A DNA stretch of 64,000 bases from the NCBI RefSeq assembly GCF_014639275.1, contig NZ_BMFW01000001.1, positions 76,468 to 140,467 of the forward strand, written 5' to 3'. The translations under genes and the position numbers were made by a program. Source of the DNA: Arthrobacter liuii. Lineage in GTDB: Bacteria > Actinomycetota > Actinomycetes > Actinomycetales > Micrococcaceae. Position 1 is the stretch's first letter. Each line of letters begins with the position of its first letter. Under the pieces are notes generated by a model. The model saw only the letters and a program-made list of their open reading frames with translations. It had not been told where the DNA came from and made no database searches. This document shows, one piece after another, positions 36,381 to 45,227 of the stretch.

Positions 36381-37997
36381 TTAGTGGTCCACGGCCTTCT
36401 CGGCTCCGATGCCCGTCAGCGAGCGGACTTCCATTTCGGCCTGCTTGGCCGCATCCTCCCGCCTCTTGTCGAGGGTGGTGCCCAGCCAGCCAAGGAAGAA
36501 GGCCAGCGGGATGGACACGATGCCCGGGTTGCTGAGCGGGAAGAGGGCGAAGTTGGCGCCCGGAATCATCGAGGTCTTGGCCCCCGAAACCACCGGGGAG
36601 AACACGATGAGCAGGACAGCTGAAGCCAAGCCGCCGTACATGCTCCATAGCGCGCCCTGGGTGGTGAACTTCCGCCAGAACAGCGAGTAGAGGATGGTGG
36701 GGAGGTTGGCCGAAGCGGCGACGGCGAATGCCAGCGCCACCAGGAAGGCCACATTCTGGCCGTTGGCGAAGATGCCGCCCAGGATGGCCAGGATGCCGAT
36801 GACCACAACGGTGCGCCGGGCCACCCGTACTTCAGTGGCGGCGTCGGCCTTGCCCTTGGCGATGACGTTTGCGTAGATGTCATGCGCAAAGGATGCCGCG
36901 GCCGTGATGGTCAGGCCAGCAACCACCGCAAGGATGGTTGCGAACGCGACCGCCGAGATGAAGCCGAGCAGCAGCGGACCGCCCAGGTAGAAGGCCAGCA
37001 GCGGTGCGGCGGAGTTCACGCCGCCTGGGGCGCCCTTGATGGTGTCGGCGCCCACGAGGGCCGCGGCACCGTAGCCGAGGACCAGGGTGAACAGGTAGAA
37101 GATGCCGATCAGCCAGATGGACCAGACCACGGACTTGCGGGCTTCCTTGGCGGTGGGAACCGTGTAGAAGCGCATCAGCACGTGTGGCAGGGCCGCGGTG
37201 CCGAGCACCAGGGCCAGGCCCAGGGACATGAAGTCCAGCTTGGACGTGTCCGACTTGCCGTACTGCAGGCCGGGGTTCAGGACCGCGGGGTTGTTGGCGG
37301 TCTCCACAGCACCGCCCAGCAGTGCCGAGAGGTTGAAGCCGTAGATGCCCAGGACCCACAGGGTCATAACGGCGGCGCCGGCGATCAGCAGCATGGCTTT
37401 GATGATCTGGACCCAAGTGGTTCCCTTCATGCCGCCGATCAGGACGTACATGATCATGAGTGCACCGACGACGATGATCACCAGGGCTTGTCCGCCCCAG
37501 TCGCTGATGCCGAGCAGCAGGGAGATCAGGCTGCCTGCGCCGGCCATCTGGGCCAGGAGGTAGAAGAAGCAGACGGCGAGGGTGGAGATGGCCGCGGCGA
37601 TCCGGACCGGGCGCTGCTTCAGCCGGAAGGACAGCACGTCCGCCATGGTGAACTTGCCGGTGTTGCGCAGCAGTTCAGCCACCAGCAGCAGCGCCACGAG
37701 CCAGGCCACCAGGAAGCCGATGGAGTACATGAACCCGTCGTAGCCGTTGATGGCGATGGCTCCGGTGATGCCCAGGAAGGATGCTGCCGACAGGTAGTCG
37801 CCGGCGATGGCGGTGCCGTTCTGGGAGCCGGTGAACGAGCGCCCTGCGGCGTAGTAGTCGGCGGCGGTCTTGTTGTTCCGGCTGGCGCGGAACACGATCA
37901 CCATGGTCACTGCTACGAACAGGCCGAAGATGCCCATATTCAGGAGGGTGGTGTCCTTGAGGGCGGCGACATCCACCGCAGCGGGAATTGCGATCAT
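36381..37997 (-). CDS. Sodium:solute symporter, acetate (ActP/MctC) type
   Basis: This is a 538-residue SSS-family monocarboxylate transporter with about 13 TM helices. Family landmarks are AGRSFTGSQNGTAIAGDYLS, then AASFLGITGAIAINGYDG, RPVRIAAAISTLAVCFFYLL, and LGTAALPHVLMRFYTVPTAK, which closely match acetate permeases. The ATG overlaps the stop of the DUF485 gene (ATGA), the standard pair for this transporter. Acetate, pyruvate or propionate are all possible substrates. A LytS/LytTR system is encoded divergently. Confidence 0.92.
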   Translation of the reverse strand: MIAIPAAVDVAALKDTTLLNMGIFGLFVAVTMVIVFRASRNNKTAADYYAAGRSFTGSQNGTAIAGDYLSAASFLGITGAIAINGYDGFMYSIGFLVAWLVALLLVAELLRNTGKFTMADVLSFRLKQRPVRIAAAISTLAVCFFYLLAQMAGAGSLISLLLGISDWGGQALVIIVVGALMIMYVLIGGMKGTTWVQIIKAMLLIAGAAVMTLWVLGIYGFNLSALLGGAVETANNPAVLNPGLQYGKSDTSKLDFMSLGLALVLGTAALPHVLMRFYTVPTAKEARKSVVWSIWLIGIFYLFTLVLGYGAAALVGADTIKGAPGGVNSAAPLLAFYLGGPLLLGFISAVAFATILAVVAGLTITAAASFAHDIYANVIAKGKADAATEVRVARRTVVVIGILAILGGIFANGQNVAFLVALAFAVAASANLPTILYSLFWRKFTTQGALWSMYGGLASAVLLIVFSPVVSGAKTSMIPGANFALFPLSNPGIVSIPLAFFLGWLGTTLDKRREDAAKQAEMEVRSLTGIGAEKAVDH

Positions 37998-38434
37998 TTG
38001 TTGGCTCCGCCCACTCGGTTTCCGTCTTTATTGGCTCCGCCCACTCGGTTTCCGTTGTTAGTGGCTCCGCCCACCCGGTTTCCGTTCTTGTCGAATTCGT
38101 GCCCCTCGATCTCGTGCCTGATTTCCGAGGCGACGGGGTCCAGCCGCTTGTTCGAGTAGTGCACGTACCAGCCGGTGATGGCGAACGTCGAGACGAACTG
38201 GAGCAGGCCCAGGATCAGGCCGATGTTGATGTTGCCCCAGACCTTGGTGGACATGAATCCCACCGCGTAGTCGGCGAGCAGGACGTAGGCGAAGTACCAC
38301 AGCAGGAAGGCCACTGCCATGGGGAAGACAAAGCTGCGGTGACGCTTGCGCAATTCCTGGAACTGCCCGGTCGACTGGACTTGTTCAAAGTCCACGGACG
38401 CCGCTGCGTCCGGAGTATGGGCCTCGTTACCCAT
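37994..38434 (-). CDS. DUF485 membrane protein with repeated C-terminus
   Basis: This small two-TM partner of ActP-like symporters has 146 residues. The DUF485 core is FQELRKRHRSFVFPMAVAFL, followed by WYFAYVLLADYAVGFMSTKV. After the second helix comes a charged segment and then three copies of a ten-residue unit containing GNRVGGA, encoded by a 30-bp tandem repeat, which is not part of DUF485. The ATG follows GAGGAGG. The symporter is translated by overlap from this gene. Confidence 0.9.
   Translation of the reverse strand: MGNEAHTPDAAASVDFEQVQSTGQFQELRKRHRSFVFPMAVAFLLWYFAYVLLADYAVGFMSTKVWGNINIGLILGLLQFVSTFAITGWYVHYSNKRLDPVASEIRHEIEGHEFDKNGNRVGGATNNGNRVGGANKDGNRVGGANK
38001..38090 (-). repeat. 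Three tandem 30-bp repeats inside the DUF485 gene
   Basis: Units are at 38001-38030, 38031-38060 and 38061-38090, each with a core GGCTCCGCCCAC and CGGTTTCCG. The first two differ in only a few bases and the third slightly more. Because 30 is a multiple of 3, copy changes keep the reading frame. Confidence 0.9.
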
Positions 38435-38640
38435 CGTTCCTCCTCATTGAGTTGCCGGAACACACCCAGCGGCAGGTCCTGGGTCGGCGTCGCCGGCCAG
38501 TGACACTGACCAGCAGCACCGCACAGGAGTACCGCAGATGTGACAACAATCACTCTGCGTCCGCCGGCCACCGCATTCCAGCAGTTGGCGGCCCACTGTC
38601 GCTCAACGGTCGCGATGCTGCGGCAAACGGCACCCGCGGC

Positions 38641-38646
38641 TACGCT
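38641..38646 (+). promoter_or_regulatory. Likely -10 element (TACGCT) of a leaderless sensor-kinase mRNA
   Basis: TACGCT is followed by 7 nt and then ATG 38654, with no ribosome-binding site. Confidence 0.45.
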
Positions 38647-38653
38647 GGGCACC

Positions 38654-39835
38654 ATGCCGGACTCCCCCCTCCTCACCGCCGCGGCCGTGGCGGTGATCGC
38701 CATGGCCATTGCCGTCGTCGTCGGCGTGGGCCTGAAGGTGCTCCGTTCCTTCAGGGAGCTGGGCACTGATGCCGAGCGCGCCACCTACCACGCGCTCCAC
38801 GCCGCATCCCAGGCGGGGCAGCACCTGCGCCGCGGCCTGAATCCGGCCGGCGCCGCAAAGGCCAGCCGCCAGCTGCGGGCCTTGCTCGCCTGCGATGCCC
38901 TGGCGATTACGGACACCTCCGGCCTACTCGCCTGGGACGGCAGCGGCGAGGACATCAGGCCGCGGTTAATGGACCTTGCCGCCGGGGTCCTTGGATCGGG
39001 CCGCACAGCCGTCCTCTCCGCGGGCGAAGACGGAACCGGCGGCCGCCTTGCCGGCGTCATCGCCCCGGTACGGGCCGGGACCCGCGTGGTGGGTGCCGTG
39101 GCTGCTTTCGCTCCTTCCGCGGGGGCAGGCCTGGTCAGGGCAACGGGGGAAGTGGCCGACTGGGTGGCGGTGCAGGTGGAACTCGCCGAGCTGGACGCAT
39201 CCCGGACGCTGCTGATGGAAGCGGAAGTCCGGGCGCTGCGGGCGCAGATCAGCCCGCACTTCATTTACAACTCGCTCAACGCCATTGCGTCCTTCATCAA
39301 CACCGATCCGGAGCGGGCCCGGGAGCTGGTGGTGGAATTTGCGGATTTCACCCGCTACTCCTTCAGGAGGCACGGCGACTTCACCACCCTTGCCGAGGAG
39401 CTTCGCTGCATCGACCGCTACCTGCTCCTGGAGCGTGCCCGGTTCGGCGAGCGCGTGCAGGTCAGCCTGCGCGTCGCACCCGAGGTGCTCAGCACCGTCA
39501 TACCCTTCCTCAGCCTCCAGCCCCTGGTGGAGAACGCCGTCCGGCACGGGCTCGAGGCCAAGGAGGGTCCCGGGCACATCAGCATCAAGGCCGAGGACGC
39601 AGGGGCATTCGCCGAGGTGACCATTGAGGACGACGGCGTGGGGATGGATCCGGAGCAGCTCCGGTCCATGCTCGCCGGGCACACCGACGGGGACCACGTG
39701 GGGCTGCGGAACGTGGACGCGCGGCTCCGGCAGGTGTACGGCAACGATCACGGGCTGGTGGTCGAAACTGCGCCGGGCGAGGGAACGTTGATCACCATGC
39801 GGGTGCCAAAGTCCCAGCCCGGGCACGATGCGTAA
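38654..39835 (+). CDS. LytS-type sensor histidine kinase
   Basis: The 393-residue kinase has one N-terminal TM helix (LLTAAAVAVIAMAIAVVVGV), a GAF-like sensor region at about 60-180, and the His_kinase domain with the phospho-His in ALRAQISPHFIYNSLNAIAS. The ATPase domain follows, with PLVENAVRHGLEAKEGPG, EDDGVGMDPEQL and HVGLRNVDARLRQVYG. It is followed by its LytTR regulator. The position between two acetate-type symporter modules suggests it senses a monocarboxylate or its metabolism (inference). ATG 38654 is preferred to 38540 on promoter spacing and TM position. Confidence 0.92.
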   Translation: MPDSPLLTAAAVAVIAMAIAVVVGVGLKVLRSFRELGTDAERATYHALHAASQAGQHLRRGLNPAGAAKASRQLRALLACDALAITDTSGLLAWDGSGEDIRPRLMDLAAGVLGSGRTAVLSAGEDGTGGRLAGVIAPVRAGTRVVGAVAAFAPSAGAGLVRATGEVADWVAVQVELAELDASRTLLMEAEVRALRAQISPHFIYNSLNAIASFINTDPERARELVVEFADFTRYSFRRHGDFTTLAEELRCIDRYLLLERARFGERVQVSLRVAPEVLSTVIPFLSLQPLVENAVRHGLEAKEGPGHISIKAEDAGAFAEVTIEDDGVGMDPEQLRSMLAGHTDGDHVGLRNVDARLRQVYGNDHGLVVETAPGEGTLITMRVPKSQPGHDA

Positions 39836-39868
39836 GGCGGCCCGTTCCGCTGGAAGTACCCTAGGAGC

Positions 39869-40585
39869 ATGATTAACGTCCTCGTCGTTGATGATGAGCT
39901 GCCCGCCGTTGAGGAACTGGCCTTCCTGCTGGGCAGGGACGATCGCATCGGAAAGGTGCTGCGGGCCACGTCCGGCGCTGAAGCACTCACGGCCCTGTCC
40001 GCCGGCAGCATCGACGCCGTCTTCCTGGACATCCACATGCCCGCCGTGTCCGGCCTGGACATCGCCGGTGCCATTGCGCGGAGCAGCAATCCCCCGGCCG
40101 TTGTCTTTGTCACCGCCGACGAGGACCACGCCTTGGCGGCGTTCGAACTCGCGGCCGTGGATTACCTGCTCAAACCCGTGCGCGCGGAGCGCCTGGCCCG
40201 TTCCGTGGGACGGATCAGCGAACTGCGCGACGGCGGTGCGGCAGCGGAGATGATCACCGTTGACCAGGGCGGTACCACCAGGATGATCCGCCGGGACGAC
40301 GTCACCTATGTCCAGGCCCAGGGGGACTACGCCCGGCTGCACACCGCCGACGCAAGCTACCTCATACGGGTGCCGCTTGCCGACCTTGAACAGCAATGGG
40401 CTGATGCCGGGTTCATCCGCACCCACCGCTCCTACCTGGTGGCGCTGAAGCATGTGTCCTCGATGAAGCTGGCGGCCGATGGGCCGCGCGTGACGGTGGC
40501 CGGTGCCGGCCTGCCCATCAGCCGGCGCCACCTGCCGATCGTGCGGGAGAAGCTGGAGGCCACCAGGATCAGGCCGCACGCATGA
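39869..40585 (+). CDS. LytTR-type response regulator
   Basis: The 238-residue protein has a receiver domain with the acidic pair (MINVLVVDDELPAVEELAFL), the phospho-acceptor Asp in DAVFLDIHMPAVSGLDIAG, and the Lys in DYLLKPVRAERLARS. The LytTR DNA-binding domain covers about 130-235 (RRDDVTYVQAQGDYARLHTA, then FIRTHRSYLVALKHVSSMKL). TACCCT (39857-39862) lies 6 nt before the ATG, so a separate leaderless start is possible; AGGAG is too close for normal initiation. The likely targets are the flanking symporter genes. Confidence 0.93.
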   Translation: MINVLVVDDELPAVEELAFLLGRDDRIGKVLRATSGAEALTALSAGSIDAVFLDIHMPAVSGLDIAGAIARSSNPPAVVFVTADEDHALAAFELAAVDYLLKPVRAERLARSVGRISELRDGGAAAEMITVDQGGTTRMIRRDDVTYVQAQGDYARLHTADASYLIRVPLADLEQQWADAGFIRTHRSYLVALKHVSSMKLAADGPRVTVAGAGLPISRRHLPIVREKLEATRIRPHA

Positions 40586-40953
40586 CCCGCGTCCGCGTCA
40601 CGGCCCCGCACGCCTCCCCCCGCACTCCGGTGCGCGGCGGGCAGCGCCCGCTCGAGTCGCGCGAAGCCGCGCAGGACTCCGAAGTGGGTCAGGTGTTCGT
40701 CCGATCGCTGATCAGGTCCCAGCTGCGGCTTGCCCTGGTGGTGGCGGGCGGCTTCCTGCTGATCCTCGCAGCTTTCCCGTTGATCCTGGTGATGGCTCCC
40801 GGCCTGGACGATACCCGGATCGCCGGCATCCCCTTCGGTTGGCTCCTGCTGGGCGTCGGAATCTACCCGGTGATCGGGTTGAGCGCCTGGCTGTACGTCA
40901 GGACTGCCGCGCGCAACGAGGCGCGGTACCGGGACCTGGCCGGTGAACAGTGA
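40582..40953 (+). CDS. Small two-TM membrane protein preceding a symporter (DUF485-like role)
   Basis: The 123-residue protein has two hydrophobic helices (LALVVAGGFLLILAAFPLIL and FGWLLLGVGIYPVIGLSAWL) and a C-terminal basic tail (RTAARNEARYRDLAGEQ). The topology, size and position before the symporter mirror DUF485 partners, but the sequence is divergent. The start overlaps the response-regulator stop by 4 bp and its own end overlaps the symporter start, so regulator, small protein and symporter form one operon. Confidence 0.8.
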   Translation: MTRVRVTAPHASPRTPVRGGQRPLESREAAQDSEVGQVFVRSLIRSQLRLALVVAGGFLLILAAFPLILVMAPGLDDTRIAGIPFGWLLLGVGIYPVIGLSAWLYVRTAARNEARYRDLAGEQ

Positions 40954-42454
40954 ACGCGGAAACACGGAGCGGACCGGTGGGGCGCGGATGAATGCCGGAA
41001 TCGCCATCACGGCCGTCGCGGTGGTGTCCCTCGCCACGGCCATCATCGGGTTCTACGGACTGCGGATCTCACGCACCACCGGGGATTTCTACGTTGCTTC
41101 GCGGACCGTGCGGCCCTGGTGGAACGCATCGGCGATCGGCGGCGAGTACCTTTCCGCCGCCAGCTTCCTGGGCGTAGCCGGACTCATCCTGTTGTCCGGG
41201 ACGGATGCGCTCTGGTTCCCCGTGGGATACACCGCGGGCTACCTGATGCTGCTGCTCTTCGTCGCCGCCCCGCTGCGCCGCTCGGGAGCCTACACCATCC
41301 CGGACTTCACCGAGTCCCGGCTCGCTTCGCAGACGGTCCGGCGGGTCACCAGCCTGGTGGTGGTGATGGTGGGATGGCTGTACATCGTGCCGCAACTGCA
41401 CGGCGCCGCCCTCACCATCCACATCGCCACGGGCCTGCCGTCCTGGGTGGGGTCGGTGGCCGTTGTGGTGGTGGTGTGCCTCACGGTGGTGGCGGGCGGA
41501 ATGCGGTCCATCACCTTTGTCCAGGCGTTCCAGTACTGGCTCAAGTTGACAGCCCTGGCCGTGCCCATCCTGTTCATCATCTTCGTGCTGGCCGGCCACG
41601 GCACGGAGCCGCAGTCCCCGCCCGCGGTCAACCCTACGGGCTTGGCACCGGCGGGGCTGTACCAGAACGTTTCCCTGCTGGTGGCACTGCTGTTCGGCAC
41701 CCTGGGCCTGCCCCACGTGCTGGTGCGCTTCTACACCAACCCGGACGGGCACTCCGCCCGGCGCACCACGCTGATCGTTCTCGGGCTGCTGTCCGTGTTC
41801 TACCTCTTCCCCACTGCGTACGGCCTGGTGGCGCGGATGTTCGCGCCGGACCTGGCCCGCTCCGGTCAGCCGGACGCCATGGTCCTGCGGCTGCCGGGCC
41901 AGCTTGTCGGCGGGATGCCGGGCGACCTGCTCACCGCACTGGTGGTGGCCGGGGCGTTCGCCGCGTTCCTGTCCACAACCTCGGGTTTAGTGGTGTCCCT
42001 GGCCGGTGTCATCAGCCAGGACGTCCTGGGCGGAAGTGTCCGCGGATTCCGGCTCGCCGCCGTCGTCTCCGCCGTCGTCCCTTTGGGCTTCGCCTTCATG
42101 ACCGGCTCGCTGGCGCTGGCCGGCAGCGTTGGGCTGGTCTTCGCGTTCACCGCCTCCACCGTGTGCCCGGTCCTGCTGCTGGGCATCTGGTGGCGCGGCC
42201 TTACGGACGCCGGAGCCATCGCCGGCATGGTGACCGGCGGTGTCCTCTGCGGCGGTGCGATGATCGTGGGCGCCCTGCCCGCTTCGGGCCCGACACCGGC
42301 CTGGCTGGCTCAGCCTGCAGCCTGGAGCGTGCCTGCCGCCTTCGCCGTGATGGTCATTGTCTCCCGCGCCACGCAACACCGCATTCCCGGCACCATGCCG
42401 CGGATCATGACCCGCCTGCACACCCCCGAGCGGCCGCTGGCAACCGAACGGTGA
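40943..42454 (+). CDS. Second sodium:solute symporter, acetate (ActP) type
   Basis: This SSS-family transporter has 503 residues. Landmarks are TGDFYVASRTVRPWWNASAI, then GGEYLSAASFLGVAGLILLS, QYWLKLTALAVPILFIIFVL, FGTLGLPHVLVRFYTNPDGH and FLSTTSGLVVSLAGVISQDV. It is paralogous to the symporter at 36381-37997, which it faces across the LytS/LytTR genes. GTG 40943 overlaps the preceding gene by 11 bp, and ATG 40988 is an alternative start. Two carriers for related monocarboxylates, perhaps of different affinity, are inferred. Confidence 0.9.
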   Translation: MNSERGNTERTGGARMNAGIAITAVAVVSLATAIIGFYGLRISRTTGDFYVASRTVRPWWNASAIGGEYLSAASFLGVAGLILLSGTDALWFPVGYTAGYLMLLLFVAAPLRRSGAYTIPDFTESRLASQTVRRVTSLVVVMVGWLYIVPQLHGAALTIHIATGLPSWVGSVAVVVVVCLTVVAGGMRSITFVQAFQYWLKLTALAVPILFIIFVLAGHGTEPQSPPAVNPTGLAPAGLYQNVSLLVALLFGTLGLPHVLVRFYTNPDGHSARRTTLIVLGLLSVFYLFPTAYGLVARMFAPDLARSGQPDAMVLRLPGQLVGGMPGDLLTALVVAGAFAAFLSTTSGLVVSLAGVISQDVLGGSVRGFRLAAVVSAVVPLGFAFMTGSLALAGSVGLVFAFTASTVCPVLLLGIWWRGLTDAGAIAGMVTGGVLCGGAMIVGALPASGPTPAWLAQPAAWSVPAAFAVMVIVSRATQHRIPGTMPRIMTRLHTPERPLATER

Positions 42455-42473
42455 TCGGGAGGACAATAACGCC

Positions 42474-42892
42474 ATGTCCATCGAGGACGGCGGCACGTCC
42501 CACCGGCAAGGCGCGGTTCCTCCCTCCGTCCGGGCGCAACTGCTCGCCACGGAGCACTGGGGCCTGCTCGCATCGCGCAGCACGGGCTCCTGACCCAGCT
42601 CCGCGTGATGAACGTGGCCTACGAGGACCTCATGTACGTCACCCGCCATGAACAGGCTGCGGGCCGCCTACGTGGACCTTGACCCAGGCGTGGCATTTTT
42701 CCTGATGGCGGCGAACCACGACGACGAGGCGGGTTCCAGGCACCTACTACTTCTTCGGCATAAGGGGCAGCTTGAGCCAGGTGGCTGCCGAGCGGGATTT
42801 TTCGCTGCGTCCGTCGTGCACACGGGGCGAGGCTACCGCGATCTGTGGCGCCGTTTTACGCCGCTCTCCCCCACGCCACCGGCAAGGGACTG
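42474..42892 (+). pseudogene. Decayed gene for an actinobacterial membrane protein (HWGLL / DPG family)
   Basis: The first frame reads SVRAQLLATEHWGLLASRST then stops. A second frame has RVMNVAYEDLMYVTRHEQ. A third has MNRLRAAYVDLDPGVAFFLM with the following DDEAG, and a fourth has TYYFFGIRGSLSQVA. In intact actinobacterial homologues these pieces occur in this order in one roughly 200-residue protein with two TM helices between the first and second piece. Here the TM region is deleted and at least three frameshifts separate the rest. It follows the symporter by about 20 bp. Confidence 0.55.
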
Positions 42893-42915
42893 AACGCCCC
42901 TGCGGCAGTGGCGCG

Positions 42916-43500
42916 TCAGTCGATGGCCGCCATCAACTCGACCACGCGGTCCAGGAACGCGTCCACCTGTGATTCCTCGTAGCCATCACGGCCAACCTCC
43001 GGACGGAAGACTGCGCGGCGCACGCTGTCCACGCTCAACGGCTTGTCCTGCTCGAGGTAGGCGACGAGCTCGCGGCACAGCCGATCGACGTCGTTCGTGT
43101 TGTAGCTGCGGGCGTTCTTTTTCGCGGGCCGGCGGAAGCGGTCCCCGTCGGGCCGGTGCAGCCTTCCGCGCAGGATGCCGGAGAGGTTACCGATTTCGCG
43201 CAGCCAGGCTTCCTCGCCACGCGCTGCAATCAGCTCATCCCGCTCCCGGCGGGCGAAGGCGTCCTCGAGCCGGTCCAGTGCGGCGTCCACGACGCCGGCG
43301 GCGTAGCCGCCCTTGACGGGGTCGAAGGACACGGCCCTGACGTCGGCACTCTTGACGGGCTCGGTGGAGGCTTCAGGTGTCTCCAGGGAGACCCGTGCCC
43401 GTTGCAGGAACTGGTCCACCTGCTTGGCGTTGTACCCGTACTCACTGCGCTGCACGCGCTCAAAGGACGCAGGGATCTGCCGATGAATGTCCAATGCCAC
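42916..43500 (-). CDS. DivIVA domain-containing protein with four DivIVA-like motifs
   Basis: The 194-residue protein is built of repeats resembling the DivIVA N-terminal motif: SEYGYNAKQVDQFLQRARVS (about 19-38), VKGGYAAGVVDAALDRLEDA (about 62-81), ARSYNTNDVDRLCRELVAYL (about 129-148), and GRDGYEESQVDAFLDRVVEL (about 169-188). DivIVA/Wag31 proteins organise polar growth; this short form lacks the long coiled coil and its role is unknown. It is downstream of cdsA on the same strand, separated by about 120 bp. Confidence 0.85.
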   Translation of the reverse strand: MALDIHRQIPASFERVQRSEYGYNAKQVDQFLQRARVSLETPEASTEPVKSADVRAVSFDPVKGGYAAGVVDAALDRLEDAFARRERDELIAARGEEAWLREIGNLSGILRGRLHRPDGDRFRRPAKKNARSYNTNDVDRLCRELVAYLEQDKPLSVDSVRRAVFRPEVGRDGYEESQVDAFLDRVVELMAAID

Positions 43501-43619
43501 TTCGATTCCTTCAATGCTCTTCAGCCGTAGTGCTTCGGCACCAGTTTAGGGTGCCGGGGCTGGTACGGCCGCCCGGGTCCTGTTTGTGTCAGATGCCCGG
43601 ATACGCCGGGCCGGAGTGG

Positions 43620-44540
43620 TCATGCGGCAGCCACAAGGCCGTACAGGATGAAGGCCACCGGTGAGGCGAACACGATGGAGTCCAGCCTGTCCATCACTCC
43701 CCCGTGGCCTGGCAGGATGCTGCTCATGTCCTTGACGCCCAGTTCGCGCTTGACCATGGACTCGGCGAGGTCACCGGCGGTGGACGCAGCCACGGTGCCT
43801 ACAGCCAGCACCACGCCTACCCACCACGGCTTGTCCAGCACGAAGAGGGCTGCCAGGACGCCGATCAGCATGGCGCCCGCAACCGAGCCCGCAAAGCCCT
43901 CCCAGGACTTCTTGGGGCTGATTTTCGGCGCCATGGGGTGCTTCCCGATCGATGCACCCACCAGGTAGCCGAAAGTGTCGTTGGAGACCACCAGCAGCAG
44001 CATGACGGCAATTTCCCACGCTCCGATGGGTGCCATGCCGCCCGGCCAAAGCCCCAGCGGGGTCGTCCCGGCCGCGTGCAGCGGAAGGGCGGCAAAGCTG
44101 ATGAAGAACGGTACCCACCCCAGGGTGAAGACGCCGGCGAAGATACTGTTGGCGGATCCGGCGGCACTCTCAATCGACCGCCACAGCAGGACCGCCACGG
44201 CGCTGAGCAGCAAGGCAAACAGCTGGCTCTCGATGCCGCCGAAGTAGGCGGCGAAGGGTAAGGCCAAAGTCCCCGTCATGACCGGCACGATGGGCATCCT
44301 GGTGCCGTTGGCTTCCAGCGCGCGGTAGATCTCCCACACGCCAAAGACCGCAAAGGCGGTGACAACGGCTACGAAAGCCAGCGGGAGGAACAGCAGCCCG
44401 CCCAGGACGGCGAACAGCATGGCCAGGCCCACCACGACGGCGGCGGGCAGGTTCCGCCCGGCCTTTGGCGTCGGATTGCTCCTGGGCCGCTTCCCCCGTG
44501 CCCGCGCCCGTGAAGCCGGGGCCTGATCTGCCTGGCCCAT
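43620..44540 (-). CDS. cdsA: Phosphatidate cytidylyltransferase (CDP-diacylglycerol synthase)
   Basis: This integral membrane enzyme makes CDP-DAG from CTP and phosphatidate, the branch point for phospholipids. The C-terminal signature is complete: ESMVKRELGVKDMSSILPGH, then GGVMDRLDSIVFASPVAF. About eight TM helices follow a basic N-terminus (RARARGKRPRSNPTPKAG). It overlaps the frr stop by one base (TGATG), making it part of the rpsB-tsf-pyrH-frr-cdsA series. Confidence 0.95.
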   Translation of the reverse strand: MGQADQAPASRARARGKRPRSNPTPKAGRNLPAAVVVGLAMLFAVLGGLLFLPLAFVAVVTAFAVFGVWEIYRALEANGTRMPIVPVMTGTLALPFAAYFGGIESQLFALLLSAVAVLLWRSIESAAGSANSIFAGVFTLGWVPFFISFAALPLHAAGTTPLGLWPGGMAPIGAWEIAVMLLLVVSNDTFGYLVGASIGKHPMAPKISPKKSWEGFAGSVAGAMLIGVLAALFVLDKPWWVGVVLAVGTVAASTAGDLAESMVKRELGVKDMSSILPGHGGVMDRLDSIVFASPVAFILYGLVAAA

Positions 44541-45097
44541 CAGACTTCGAGCAGCTCTGCTTCCTTGCGCTTGAGCAGCTCGTCGATGCCGTCCACGTGG
44601 GCCTTCGTCAGGCCGTCCAGTTCCTTTTCGGCGCGGCTGCCCTCGTCCTCGCCGGCCTCGCCGTCCTTGACCAGCCGGTCCAGGGTTTCCTTGGCCTTGC
44701 GGCGGATGTTCCGGATGGAGACCTTGGCGTCCTCACCCTTGGTCTTGACGATCTTGACGTATTCCTTGCGGCGTTCCTTGGTCAGTTCAGGAATGGTGAT
44801 CCTGATGACGTTGCCGTCGTTGGACGGGTTGGCACCGACCTCGGAATCGCTCAGGGCCCGCTCGATGTCCCGCAGGGCGGTTTTGTCGAACGGGGTGATC
44901 AGGATGGTGCGGGCGTCCGGGATGGCAAAGGAGGCCAACTGCTGCAGCGGCGTGGGCGAGCCGTAGTAGTCCACCAGCACCTTGTTGTACAGGCCGGGGT
45001 TGGCGCGGCCGGTGCGGACGGAAGCGAAGTCTTCCTTGGCTACCTCAACCGCCTTGTCCATCTTTTCTTCGGCTTCGAGCAAGGTTTCTTCGATCAC
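44540..45097 (-). CDS. frr: Ribosome recycling factor
   Basis: With EF-G, this factor splits the post-termination ribosome. The 185-residue protein has the standard features: [80 protein letters not shown] and [12 protein letters not shown]. The ATG start follows AGGAGAG. It lies about 130 bp after pyrH. A minus-strand TAGGAT (45216-45221) in that gap could be an extra promoter. Confidence 0.97.
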   Translation of the reverse strand: MIEETLLEAEEKMDKAVEVAKEDFASVRTGRANPGLYNKVLVDYYGSPTPLQQLASFAIPDARTILITPFDKTALRDIERALSDSEVGANPSNDGNVIRITIPELTKERRKEYVKIVKTKGEDAKVSIRNIRRKAKETLDRLVKDGEAGEDEGSRAEKELDGLTKAHVDGIDELLKRKEAELLEV

Positions 45098-45227
45098 GGT
45101 CTCTCCTGACGGTTCTGGTGCAGTCCGGGGCCCCGGTTCCCTGCACTCACGTGGTTCCTTTGTTGCTGTCTCCGGCCCCGCCGGGAGGGGCAGGGCCGGA
45201 ATTGTCCTGAAATCATCCTAGCCGCAG

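Noticed and set aside
38001..38090. CRISPR-like repeat array
   Set aside because: The 30-bp units are contiguous with no spacers and are in-frame coding repeats; no cas genes are present.
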